From an uncultured Micrococcales bacterium (GTDB lineage: Bacteria > Actinomycetota > Actinomycetes > Actinomycetales > Microbacteriaceae), in NCBI GenBank assembly GCA_903880095.1, contig CAIRNX010000018.1, positions 1 through 64,000 on the forward strand: DNA of 64,000 nucleotides. Reading direction: 5' to 3'. Position numbers and translations under genes: made by a program. The notes below the pieces were generated by a model. The model was not told the origin of the DNA and searched no databases. It saw only the letters and a list, made by a program, of their open reading frames with translations. The stretch's first letter is position 1, and every line of letters begins with the position of its first letter. This document shows positions 57,050 through 64,000 of the stretch, in pieces.

Positions 57050-60000
57050 ATGTTTACGCACCTCAACGTCGCCTCTGCCTTCTCGGGCCACTACGGGGTG
57101 ACCCGCCCAGAACTACTTGCAGAGGCAGCTGCCTCGCAGGGGGCGACCGCTTTAGCCATAACCGACCGCGACGGCCTCTACGGAGCCGTAAAACACATCG
57201 GCGCCTGCCTGAAGCTAGGGCTCGACCCGATTGTTGGTGTGAATCTGGCGGTCAAAGACCTCGGTCGAGTCGTCGTGTTGGCAAAAGGTAACGATGGAGG
57301 CATCGGTTGGGCGGCGCTGTGTCGGGTTGTTTCGGCTGCCGCCAGCAAAGGTAAGCCGATAACCATCACTCGCGAAGAGCTCGCCGAACTCACTGTTCGA
57401 GACGGCCTGGCACTCTGCACCGTGTTGATCGGGCAAGAGAGTGACTTCGGCTTAGCGGCTATTGCTCGCAACCGACTTCTGGCAGCCAAGTCACTCACCG
57501 AGTGGCGAAGACTTTTTTCAGCAAAGGGCAGCCTAGCGATCGAGTTAACCAATCAACTCACCGAACCCGAGACCGCCGGGTCTACGACGGTAGCCGCAAG
57601 AATGCTGGCCCTCGGCGACTCGATGGGCGTACCAAGCATTCTCACCAATGCTGTGCGCTACCTGAGCCCAGATGACGCCCTAACCGCCGATGTGCTCGAT
57701 GCTGCCCGCTTTTTAGAGCCACTTGGCTCATTCACACCGCAACCGAACGCACAGGCGTGGCTGAAGCCCCCAGCGTCTATGGTGGCACTTGCGGTAGAAA
57801 TCACGAATGATCGCGACCGTGCCAAAAAGTTGCTAGAAACAACCGAAGCTCTAGCCGACCGCTGCCGTCTCAATCCACCAAACGACTGTGGCTGGGGCAA
57901 ACCAAAGACACCTGAAAAAGCGACCCTCGGCATCGATGGCAACCCGTTTGAGGTGCTCTGGCAGCGGGCGTATTCGGCGATTGACTGGCGATACCCAAAC
58001 GCCAAAGAGCGCAAGTTGCTCGATATTAGGCACCGCCTCGGCAAAGAATTAGAAACGATCAACAAGCTCGGTTTCGCAACCTACTTTTTGACCGTCGCCG
58101 ACGTGGCTCAGATGATTCGAGACATGAAGATTCGAATCGCCGCTCGAGGCTCTGGCGCTGGCTCACTCACCAACTACTTGCTCGGCATCAGCGGGGTCGA
58201 CCCGGTAGAACACGACCTGCTTTTCGAACGTTTTCTGTCGACAGAGCGCTCGAGCCTGCCAGACATCGACATCGACGTTGAATCGGCAAGACGCCACGAC
58301 ATTTACCGGGCAATCTTCAAGCGCTACGGTTCAAACCGAGTCACGCTGCTCTCAATGCAATCCACCTATCGTGGCCGCGGAGCGATGCGCGACTCTGGCC
58401 TTGCACTCGGTTTAGACGAAGACCAGATCGACGAGATTGCCGCCAACATGTGGCGTTTCAGCGCTCGTTCTTTTCGCAGCGCAATCGCGCAGAAGCCAGA
58501 ACTTGCCATGGTTGCCGAGGCGCTCGAAAAAGACCGAAAAATGAACCTCTTGGTAGATATAACCGAACGCCTAGATCGGCTACCAAGGCACATCTCGATG
58601 CACCCCTGCGGCGTGATTCTTGGCGACGCGACTCTACTCAACCTCACCCCTGTCGAAAAGAGCGGGCTCGGCCTGCCGATGAGCCAGTTCGACAAAGACG
58701 ACATGGACCCAATGGGAATGCTCAAGCTCGATGTTCTCGGCGTGCGCATGCAGAGCGCCATGGCATACGCGGTTCGTGAACTTGAGCGCGTCAAGGGTGA
58801 AACCTTGGACCTCGACGCGATTGCCAAAGACGACGAGGCCACATTCGCCAATATCAGATCGACCAACACGCTCGGGGTGTTTCAGATTGAGAGTCCTGGC
58901 CAGCGTGAATTAACCGGAAAACATCAACCGACTGAATTCAACGACCTAACGATTCAGATTTCGCTGTTTCGGCCAGGCCCAATGAAGGGCAACATGATTG
59001 CGCCTTACCTTGACGGCAGACATGGTTTCGCTAAAGCCGAATACATTCACCCCGACCTAGAGCCGATTCTGCGAGAAACCTTCGGAGTGGTGATCTTTCA
59101 CGAACACGTGCTTCGAATTTTCGACAAGATGACCGGTTGCGGGTTGGCCAAGGCAGACGAGTTTCGGCGTTCGCTAGAAGACCCGCGGGTTTCAGCTACC
59201 GTGGAGCAGTTCTTTAGGCAAAAGGCAGCCGCTCGAGGCTATAGCGCACTTGTGATCGAAAAAGTCTGGGAGATCCTGAAAAGCTTTTCGAGCTTCGGCT
59301 TTTGCAAGGCGCACGGAGCAGCCTTTGCCCTACCCACCTATCAAAGCGCTTGGCTGAAGACCCACCACCCGAAAGAGTTCCTCGCTGGGCTCTTCACCCA
59401 CGACCCCGGAATGTACCCACGCAGGCTACTACTCGCCGAGGCGAGGCGTCTCGGCGTTAAGTTGCTTCCGATTGATGTGAATGTTTCTACAGATGAGTTT
59501 CTGGTCGAGCCAGACGGCATCAGAATGGCCCTGAACGACGTTGCGGGCATGAGCGAAGCAGAGGTTACTAGAGTCATCGAAAACCGGCCATACAACGACC
59601 TCGCCGACTTTTACCTGCGGGCAAAGCCTTCGCGGCGAACCCTTGAGCGGCTCGCAACGGTTGGCGCCCTGGATTCGTTAGTTGATGGCACCGAATACAA
59701 CCGTGGCGACATTCTGGCTCGAGTTCGAGAGTTGAACGCAATCACCAAACGGCAGGTTGTTGACCCGAATCAACCGATGCTCGACTTCGAATTGCTTGAG
59801 CGACTGCCACGGGGCAACATCGCACCAACCAAAGCCGAGATAGTCGCCGCCGAGATGGCCATTCTCAAAATGGACGTCACCGAGCACGCAATCGAGCAAT
59901 ATCGCCCGATGTTAGAAGAGATGGGCGTCGTGCACTCGAGCGAACTGATCGGGCTGCGAAACAAGTCCGAGGTGTTGGTAGCAGGCATTCGTGTTGCCAC

Positions 60001-60247
60001 CCAGACTCCCCCGATGCGATCGGGTAAGCGCGTTGTGTTCATAACGCTCGATGACGGCTACGGCTGCTCAGACTCAACATTCTTCGATGAGGCGCAGGGG
60101 CGCTGCAGTCACATCCTGTTTAACAACAGGCTTCTGATCATTGCTGGCAAGACCAGACGCACTGGCGTCAATGGAGTTTCGATCATGGCCGAAAACGCCT
60201 GGGACGTCAGGGAACTTTGGTCTCAGTGGCAGGCTAAATCAACTTAG
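57050..60247 (+). CDS. dnaE2: Error-prone DNA polymerase, DnaE2 type
   Basis: A 1065-aa C-family polymerase for damage-induced translesion synthesis. Catalytic aspartates D405 and D407 (PDIDID 404-409) and the third Asp in MLKLDVLG are intact; the C-terminal HhH and OB-fold regions are present. The PHP domain is degenerate: where the metal site reads L-H-x-H-S and TDHDGLYG in relatives, this protein has LNVAS (N6, A8) and TDRDGLYG (R40). Replicative DnaE1 is longer (~1150-1180 aa). It follows DUF6504 with no gap and is LexA-controlled. No imuA/imuB is adjacent. It overlaps deoC by 9 bp, convergently. Confidence 0.95.
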   Translation: MFTHLNVASAFSGHYGVTRPELLAEAAASQGATALAITDRDGLYGAVKHIGACLKLGLDPIVGVNLAVKDLGRVVVLAKGNDGGIGWAALCRVVSAAASKGKPITITREELAELTVRDGLALCTVLIGQESDFGLAAIARNRLLAAKSLTEWRRLFSAKGSLAIELTNQLTEPETAGSTTVAARMLALGDSMGVPSILTNAVRYLSPDDALTADVLDAARFLEPLGSFTPQPNAQAWLKPPASMVALAVEITNDRDRAKKLLETTEALADRCRLNPPNDCGWGKPKTPEKATLGIDGNPFEVLWQRAYSAIDWRYPNAKERKLLDIRHRLGKELETINKLGFATYFLTVADVAQMIRDMKIRIAARGSGAGSLTNYLLGISGVDPVEHDLLFERFLSTERSSLPDIDIDVESARRHDIYRAIFKRYGSNRVTLLSMQSTYRGRGAMRDSGLALGLDEDQIDEIAANMWRFSARSFRSAIAQKPELAMVAEALEKDRKMNLLVDITERLDRLPRHISMHPCGVILGDATLLNLTPVEKSGLGLPMSQFDKDDMDPMGMLKLDVLGVRMQSAMAYAVRELERVKGETLDLDAIAKDDEATFANIRSTNTLGVFQIESPGQRELTGKHQPTEFNDLTIQISLFRPGPMKGNMIAPYLDGRHGFAKAEYIHPDLEPILRETFGVVIFHEHVLRIFDKMTGCGLAKADEFRRSLEDPRVSATVEQFFRQKAAARGYSALVIEKVWEILKSFSSFGFCKAHGAAFALPTYQSAWLKTHHPKEFLAGLFTHDPGMYPRRLLLAEARRLGVKLLPIDVNVSTDEFLVEPDGIRMALNDVAGMSEAEVTRVIENRPYNDLADFYLRAKPSRRTLERLATVGALDSLVDGTEYNRGDILARVRELNAITKRQVVDPNQPMLDFELLERLPRGNIAPTKAEIVAAEMAILKMDVTEHAIEQYRPMLEEMGVVHSSELIGLRNKSEVLVAGIRVATQTPPMRSGKRVVFITLDDGYGCSDSTFFDEAQGRCSHILFNNRLLIIAGKTRRTGVNGVSIMAENAWDVRELWSQWQAKST

Positions 60248-60889
60248 AATTTCGGATGTTCCCGAAAGGCCGACACGACTCGCGCCTGCTGCGACAAGCG
60301 CTTCAACCTGCTCGAGTGTGCGAATACCACCCGAGGCCTTAACGCCTAGGCGCTCCCCCACGGTTGCTCGCATCAGGGCGATGTTTTCAAAGGTGGCGCC
60401 CTCAGGTGCAAAACCGGTAGAGGTTTTAACGAAGTCAGCGCCAGCCGATTCACTTAGCTCGCAGGCCTTTACGATCTGCTCCTTCGAAAGAAACGCTGTT
60501 TCAAGAATCACCTTGATGCAAGTTGTGTCATTGACCGCACGAGCGGCATTGACCACCTGGCGAATGTCATCTTCGACGGCTACCAAGTCGCCAGAAAGCA
60601 TCCAACCGATGTTGATGACCATGTCGACCTCATGAGCCCCGTTGCGCACCGCTTCGGCGGCTTCGAAAGCCTTAGAGGTTGTGTCGGTAGTGCCGTGCGG
60701 GAATCCGATTACGGTGCAAACCTTGACCTCCGAGCCTGCGAGCAATTTTGCAGCTAGAGGCACGTCACTCGGGCGAATGCAGTAAGCCGCCGTCTGGTAC
60801 TTCAAAGCGATTGCAGCACCATCTTTGACGTCTTGCACGGTAGAGGTTGGCTTGAGCACTGAATGATCGATTAGCGATGCGAGGTTCAT
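60239..60889 (-). CDS. deoC: Deoxyribose-phosphate aldolase
   Basis: A 216-aa class I aldolase that splits 2-deoxyribose-5-phosphate to acetaldehyde and glyceraldehyde-3-phosphate during deoxynucleoside catabolism. The Schiff-base Lys is in GADFVKTSTGF, with a second Lys in GVKASGGIRT and Asp in HEVDMVINIG. Single-gene unit, divergent from DUF167, convergent with dnaE2. Confidence 0.96.
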   Translation of the reverse strand: MNLASLIDHSVLKPTSTVQDVKDGAAIALKYQTAAYCIRPSDVPLAAKLLAGSEVKVCTVIGFPHGTTDTTSKAFEAAEAVRNGAHEVDMVINIGWMLSGDLVAVEDDIRQVVNAARAVNDTTCIKVILETAFLSKEQIVKACELSESAGADFVKTSTGFAPEGATFENIALMRATVGERLGVKASGGIRTLEQVEALVAAGASRVGLSGTSEILS

Positions 60890-60899
60890 GTTTGAAGTC

Positions 60900-60914
60900 T
60901 AGGTTTGATTTATG
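60900..60914 (+). promoter_or_regulatory. Leaderless -10 box of the DUF167 gene
   Basis: TAGGTT (60900-60905), then 6 nt (TGATTT), then ATG at 60912. No SD and no clear -35 box. Confidence 0.45.
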
Positions 60915-61133
60915 CGTTACACACTCTTCGTGAAGCCAGGGTCGAAGAAAGGCCCACTTGTTGAGTTATCTGAGGCTGGCGAAATCACGGTGTACGTTCG
61001 AGAACGCCCAGTCGATGGCGCCGCAAACAAGGCCGTAATCGAACTGCTAGCCAAGCACTTTGGGGTCGCAAAAAGAGCGGTGGAAATCGAAACCGGGCAC
61101 ACCGGCAGACACAAGCGTGTGCGAATCGGTTAA
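60912..61133 (+). CDS. DUF167/YggU family protein
   Basis: A 73-aa protein with the family signature VDGAANKAVIELLAKHFGVAKRAVEIETGHTGRHKRVRI. Function is unknown; homologues are widespread. It appears to be translated from a leaderless mRNA and ends just before a perfect terminator. Confidence 0.9.
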   Translation: MRYTLFVKPGSKKGPLVELSEAGEITVYVRERPVDGAANKAVIELLAKHFGVAKRAVEIETGHTGRHKRVRIG

Positions 61134-61136
61134 AGC

Positions 61137-61164
61137 AAAAAGCCTCCCAAATGGGAGGCTTTTT
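61137..61164. terminator. Bidirectional intrinsic terminator
   Basis: AAAAAGCCTCCC-AAAT-GGGAGGCTTTTT is a perfect 12-bp inverted repeat flanked by A and T runs. It can terminate the DUF167 transcript on the plus strand and the tRNA-Ala transcript on the minus strand. Confidence 0.92.
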
Positions 61165-61168
61165 AGTT

Positions 61169-61244
61169 TGGTGGACCTGAGGGGATTTGAACCCCTGACC
61201 CCCTGCATGCCATGCAGGTGCGCTACCAGCTGCGCCACAGGCCC
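61169..61244 (-). tRNA. tRNA-Ala (anticodon GGC)
   Basis: Minus-strand cloverleaf: GGGCCTG pairs with CAGGTCC (one G:T), D arm GCGCAGCTGGTAGCGC, anticodon loop ATGGCAT giving GGC (Ala), T arm AGGGGTTCAAATCCCCT, discriminator A and encoded CCA. Confidence 0.97.
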
Positions 61245-61283
61245 GTTTGTTGCCTAAGCAACTTGTCTAGATTACTACAAACT

Positions 61284-61649
61284 CTATGCGGTTGCCGCAT
61301 CGAGAGCGACTACTGCGCAGTCGCTGTAAAGACGCTCGAGAGAGTAGTAAACCCGCTCCTCCTCGTGCATCACGTGCACCACTACGTCGCCAAAATCGAG
61401 CAGAATCCAGCGAGCCAAAGACTTGCCTTCGCGACGCAAAGCCTTAACGCCTATTTCTAGCATCTGCACTTCGACGCCGTCGGCGATACCCGAGACCTGG
61501 CGCTCGTTTCGAGCCGAAACCAGCACGCACACATCATTCAACGGCGTGATGCTGGTCACATCAAATCCGACGATGTTTTCGGCAATTTTGTCGGCAGCAG
61601 CTGCCGCAGCGATGTTCGCCAATTTGATTGCTTGAGTAGATGCGGTCAT
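61284..61649 (-). CDS. rsfS: Ribosome silencing factor
   Basis: A 121-aa RsfS/Iojap protein that binds L14 and prevents subunit joining under starvation. It shows KIAENIVGFDVTSITPLNDV and WILLDFGDVVVHVMHEEERVYYSLERLY. Start at the ATG at 61649 with AAGGA 7 nt upstream; earlier residues in the open frame are not conserved. It follows the TM protein gene by 11 bp in the proA-small protein-nadD-TM protein-rsfS series. Confidence 0.95.
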   Translation of the reverse strand: MTASTQAIKLANIAAAAAADKIAENIVGFDVTSITPLNDVCVLVSARNERQVSGIADGVEVQMLEIGVKALRREGKSLARWILLDFGDVVVHVMHEEERVYYSLERLYSDCAVVALDAATA

Positions 61650-61660
61650 TTCGATCCTTT

Positions 61661-62254
61661 TTAGAACTTTAGGACACCGAGCCAAAAGGCTGCGATGAGT
61701 AGAGCGCCAACCGTGACCATGAGTATTGAGGTCACGCCGAGCAAAACAGACTGCGATTCGCCTCTGCGGTTTTTGATTGGCAAAACGCTTTCACGAGCTC
61801 GTGAATTCATCACTCCACTTGCTCGAACAGGTGCAATTGATGAAACATAATTCTCAGCGAAATCTTCGGCAAGAGAATCGTCGGCAGAGTTCACTTCGGG
61901 AATGCTGATGATCGTTATGCTTCCGGTGGTTGGCAGAACAGGCAATTCAATTGAGCCGGTAAGCACAATTTCGCCCGCGTCGGTGATGATTGACCCAGCA
62001 GCAAGAGGGTCAACCGGCTGAATCACGATTGTGTTCGTCTGCGGCTCAAGAATCAAACTTGGTGAAAGTTCAAACTCCAGAGTCGAGTCGGTAGGTTCGG
62101 CCAGTTCGGCTGCCTCTTGGTCAACAGCCTGCTCGATGATTGGGGCAAACTCTGCCGGGATCACCGGATTCTTTTCGGGTTCGAGAGCTTCAGGTGAAAG
62201 GCCGAAATCCTCGTTCATGGCTAACCAAAGTTCGTAGTCTTCGTCTTTACTCAT
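61661..62254 (-). CDS. Hypothetical acidic protein with C-terminal membrane anchor
   Basis: A 197-aa protein of unknown function. It opens with [20 protein letters not shown], is acidic and low-complexity up to ~140, then has a basic stretch ([18 protein letters not shown]) and one hydrophobic segment at the very C-terminus (~170-195). It should be tail-anchored with the acidic part in the cytoplasm. The ATG overlaps the nadD stop (ATGA). A gene of this kind between nadD and rsfS occurs in related actinobacteria, which suggests a conserved but uncharacterised role. Confidence 0.8.
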   Translation of the reverse strand: MSKDEDYELWLAMNEDFGLSPEALEPEKNPVIPAEFAPIIEQAVDQEAAELAEPTDSTLEFELSPSLILEPQTNTIVIQPVDPLAAGSIITDAGEIVLTGSIELPVLPTTGSITIISIPEVNSADDSLAEDFAENYVSSIAPVRASGVMNSRARESVLPIKNRRGESQSVLLGVTSILMVTVGALLIAAFWLGVLKF

Positions 62255-62841
62255 TCGGCCACCCCCGAATAGAGGTCGTGTTTGGCGATGTATTGAACGA
62301 CCCCATCTGGCACCAGGTACCAAACGGGTTTGGATTTGGCTACGCGACCGCGGATGTCGGTACTACTGATCGAAAGAGCGGGAATTTCGAGAGTCTCAAT
62401 TGCGCCTGTTGGTACATCCGGAATAACCAACTTGTGCCCTGGTCGACTTACGGCAATGAAGTGTGCAAGTTCCCAGATTTTGTCGACGTCTTTCCAAGCC
62501 AAAATCTGCGCAACGGCGTCGGCGCCGGTGATGAAGAAAAGTTCGGCTTCTGGGTACGCAGACTTAATGTCTCGCAGAGTGTCGACGGTGTATGTCGGGC
62601 CTTCGCGATCGATGTCTACGCGACTCACCTTGAAGCGGGGGTTTGAAGCGGTTGCAATAACCGACATTAGGTAGCGATGCTCACCCTCGGTAACTTCACC
62701 TTTTTGCCAAGGCTGACCGGTTGGCACAAAGATAACTTCGTCAAGCTTGAAAACGGCTGCGACTTCGCTAGCAGCGACTAAGTGGCCGTGGTGAATTGGG
62801 TCGAAGGTGCCACCCATTACCCCTAGGCGATACTTTGGCAT
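62251..62841 (-). CDS. nadD: Nicotinate-nucleotide adenylyltransferase
   Basis: A 196-aa NAD biosynthesis enzyme (NaMN + ATP to deamido-NAD). Motifs: [18 protein letters not shown] (nucleotidyltransferase HxGH) and [10 protein letters not shown]. It is in the usual proA-nadD-rsfS neighbourhood. Start ATG at 62841, 22 bp after the stop of a small membrane protein gene. Confidence 0.96.
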   Translation of the reverse strand: MPKYRLGVMGGTFDPIHHGHLVAASEVAAVFKLDEVIFVPTGQPWQKGEVTEGEHRYLMSVIATASNPRFKVSRVDIDREGPTYTVDTLRDIKSAYPEAELFFITGADAVAQILAWKDVDKIWELAHFIAVSRPGHKLVIPDVPTGAIETLEIPALSISSTDIRGRVAKSKPVWYLVPDGVVQYIAKHDLYSGVAE

Positions 62842-62863
62842 CGAGTTTTACCGCGAAAGCGGC

Positions 62864-63028
62864 TTAGTGGTGACCCTTGTTGTCTTTGTGGTCGTGGCGG
62901 TTCGCAACGTCACGAAACGACCAGGTAACTAGACCCAAAAGAATGAAAACGCTGAAAGCGATTAGTCCGAACACGAAGGTAGGGAACGGGTATGTGACTG
63001 CTGCGCCTTCGGCAAGAATTCGTGACAT
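62864..63028 (-). CDS. Small membrane protein (54 aa) with His-rich tail
   Basis: A 54-aa reading frame, ATG at 63028 with AAGGAG 7 nt upstream. It has a single membrane segment at about 16-36 (FPTFVFGLIAFSVFILLGLV) and a hydrophilic tail ending HDHKDNKGHH. The strong SD, position between proA and nadD on the same strand, and the well-formed anchor support a real gene. Function is unknown; the His/Asp tail could bind metal. Confidence 0.8.
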   Translation of the reverse strand: MSRILAEGAAVTYPFPTFVFGLIAFSVFILLGLVTWSFRDVANRHDHKDNKGHH

Positions 63029-63055
63029 GTTTCTCCTTATTGCTTCAAGAATAGC

Positions 63056-64000
63056 CTAGGCGCGGGTTTGACCCGCTCCTCTGACAATCCATTTCGTGCT
63101 GGTTAGTTCTTGCAGACCCATCGGGCCGCGGGCGTGAAGTTTCTGAGTAGAGATGCCAACCTCGGCACCAAATCCGAATTCTCCACCGTCGGTGAAACGA
63201 GTCGCCGAATTAACCATGACCACAGCAGAGTCAACCTCGGCCAAGAAGCGCTCCGCGTTGGCAACGTCTTCGGTGATGATCGACTCTGTGTGGTGGGTTG
63301 AGTATTTAGCAATGTGCTCGAGGGCTTCATCTAGGCCAGAGACCACCTTGACCGCGAGGTCAAGCGAGTAGTACTCAGCCGACCAGTCCTCTTCGGTGGC
63401 CGGGACAGCCTCGGCGAATAGCTCGCGAGTGGTTTCGCAACCGTGAATCGTGACTCCAGAGGCAACTAGTCGCTGCAGAACCTTTGGCAACAGAGACGGA
63501 GCTACTGATTCGTGAACAAGAAGAGTTTCAAGCGCGTTGCAAACGGCAGGTCGCTGAGTTTTGGAATTGTGCACGATTTCTACGGCCCAATCCTCGCGAG
63601 CAGAGGCGTCCAAGAAAATATGGACGACACCGTCACCGGTTTCGATGACCGGAACCTTGGATTCGCTTACTACGGCCTTGATCAATGACGCGCTGCCTCG
63701 TGGAATCAAAACATCGACAAGGCCGCGGGCCTGCATCATCTCAACAGCACCCTGGCGACCAAAGTCGTCGACGGTTTGAACAGCGTCAGCCGGTAGACCA
63801 ACCGAAGCAAGCGCCTCCTGCAATACCTTCACCAAAACCAGGTTGGTGTTTTCGGCGGCAGTGCCACCTCGCAAAACGACGCTGTTTCCGGACTTAATAG
63901 CCAGAGCCGCGATGTCGATGGTTACGTTTGGTCTCGCCTCGTAAATCGCGCCAACAACACCAAACGGCACTCTGGTTTGCGAAATCACGAGCCCGTTAGG
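63056..64000 (-). CDS. proA: Gamma-glutamyl phosphate reductase (5' end outside window)
   Basis: The C-terminal ~314 residues of ProA, which reduces gamma-glutamyl phosphate to the semialdehyde in proline synthesis. At the window edge the frame reads PNGLVISQTRVPFGVVGAIYEARPN and stays open, so the true start lies beyond 64000. The catalytic Cys is in QRPAVCNALETLLVH; FGFGAEVGISTQKLHARGPMG is the C-terminal signature. The apparent ATT/ATG-like start inside the window is not the real start. Confidence 0.96.
   Translation of the reverse strand, partial: PNGLVISQTRVPFGVVGAIYEARPNVTIDIAALAIKSGNSVVLRGGTAAENTNLVLVKVLQEALASVGLPADAVQTVDDFGRQGAVEMMQARGLVDVLIPRGSASLIKAVVSESKVPVIETGDGVVHIFLDASAREDWAVEIVHNSKTQRPAVCNALETLLVHESVAPSLLPKVLQRLVASGVTIHGCETTRELFAEAVPATEEDWSAEYYSLDLAVKVVSGLDEALEHIAKYSTHHTESIITEDVANAERFLAEVDSAVVMVNSATRFTDGGEFGFGAEVGISTQKLHARGPMGLQELTSTKWIVRGAGQTRA

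Noticed and set aside
57178-57552. Antisense open frames over dnaE2
   Set aside because: GC-rich coding sequence produces such mirror frames; no SD, no family-like residues, and dnaE2 is certain.
62877-63059. Plus-strand 60-codon frame beside nadD
   Set aside because: It is antisense to the 54-aa membrane protein, which has a strong SD and a sensible membrane helix; the plus-strand frame has neither.

Overview
The window is a gene-dense stretch of chromosome with only short intergenic gaps and no sign of phage, IS elements, integrons or CRISPR. Gene content and order point to an actinobacterium. The cluster of bifunctional RNase H/phosphatase, zinc-ribbon protein, Nif3, peroxiredoxin, aceE and fabD-fabH-acpP-fabF parallels the Rv2228c-Rv2245 neighbourhood of Mycobacterium. 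It also has dnaE2 with a DUF6504 gene, cydABDC, and a CIRCE-controlled hrcA-dnaJ. The moderate GC content by eye, compact operons, many TTG/GTG starts and apparent leaderless genes suggest a small-genome Microbacteriaceae-like organism (for example the freshwater Luna/Rhodoluna/Aquiluna group). The taxonomy is inference.

Layout. 1-5.2 kb (minus): RNase P RNA, RNase H/phosphatase, zinc-ribbon protein, Nif3, a large acidic-tailed NCS1-like permease, tRNA-Val. 5.2-14.2 kb: peroxiredoxin divergent from aceE-fabD-fabH-acpP-fabF, then thymidine kinase and an amidohydrolase. 14.2-20.2 kb: tRNA-CAT, GT4 glycosyltransferase with a DMT/NIPA-like transporter, peptide deformylase, and a four-gene overlapping operon of a degenerate histidine kinase, atypical response regulator and AzlC-AzlD exporter, then tRNA-Asn. 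20.2-39.7 kb: one long minus-strand series of housekeeping genes (lepA, hemW, hrcA, dnaJ, rsmE, HIT, phoH, ybeY, CNNM, era, leuA, recO, uppS, glyS, dus, dgt, dnaG, hydroxyacid dehydrogenase). 39.9-47.6 kb: rpsT, MFS transporter, holA-comEC-comEA, leuS. 47.6-55.2 kb: divergent pabB/pabC, then cydA-cydB-cydD-cydC. 55.3-60.9 kb: a DNA-damage-tolerance neighbourhood (DedA, SRAP, LexA box, DUF6504, DnaE2) converging on deoC. 60.9-64 kb: DUF167, tRNA-Ala, rsfS, a membrane protein, nadD, a 54-aa membrane protein, and the 3' part of proA.

Signals not visible at the level of long ORFs: (1) a 13-aa leucine-rich leader peptide (three consecutive Leu codons) with its own near-ideal leaderless promoter and a terminator hairpin in front of leuA; (2) a perfect actinobacterial LexA box in front of DUF6504-dnaE2, with no imuA/imuB alongside and with DnaE2's PHP metal ligands replaced; (3) a sensor kinase whose phospho-acceptor His is Ser, paired with a regulator lacking the switch Lys and coupled to azlCD; (4) likely non-canonical start codons for dus (CTG) and cydD (ATT); (5) a CIRCE operator, an SD-masking hairpin at glyS, several TANNNT-N6-start leaderless genes, and an unexplained palindrome between cydA and dedA. 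No wholly new multi-gene system is evident. The most novel-looking items are the degenerate two-component/AzlCD module and the large fusion permease.
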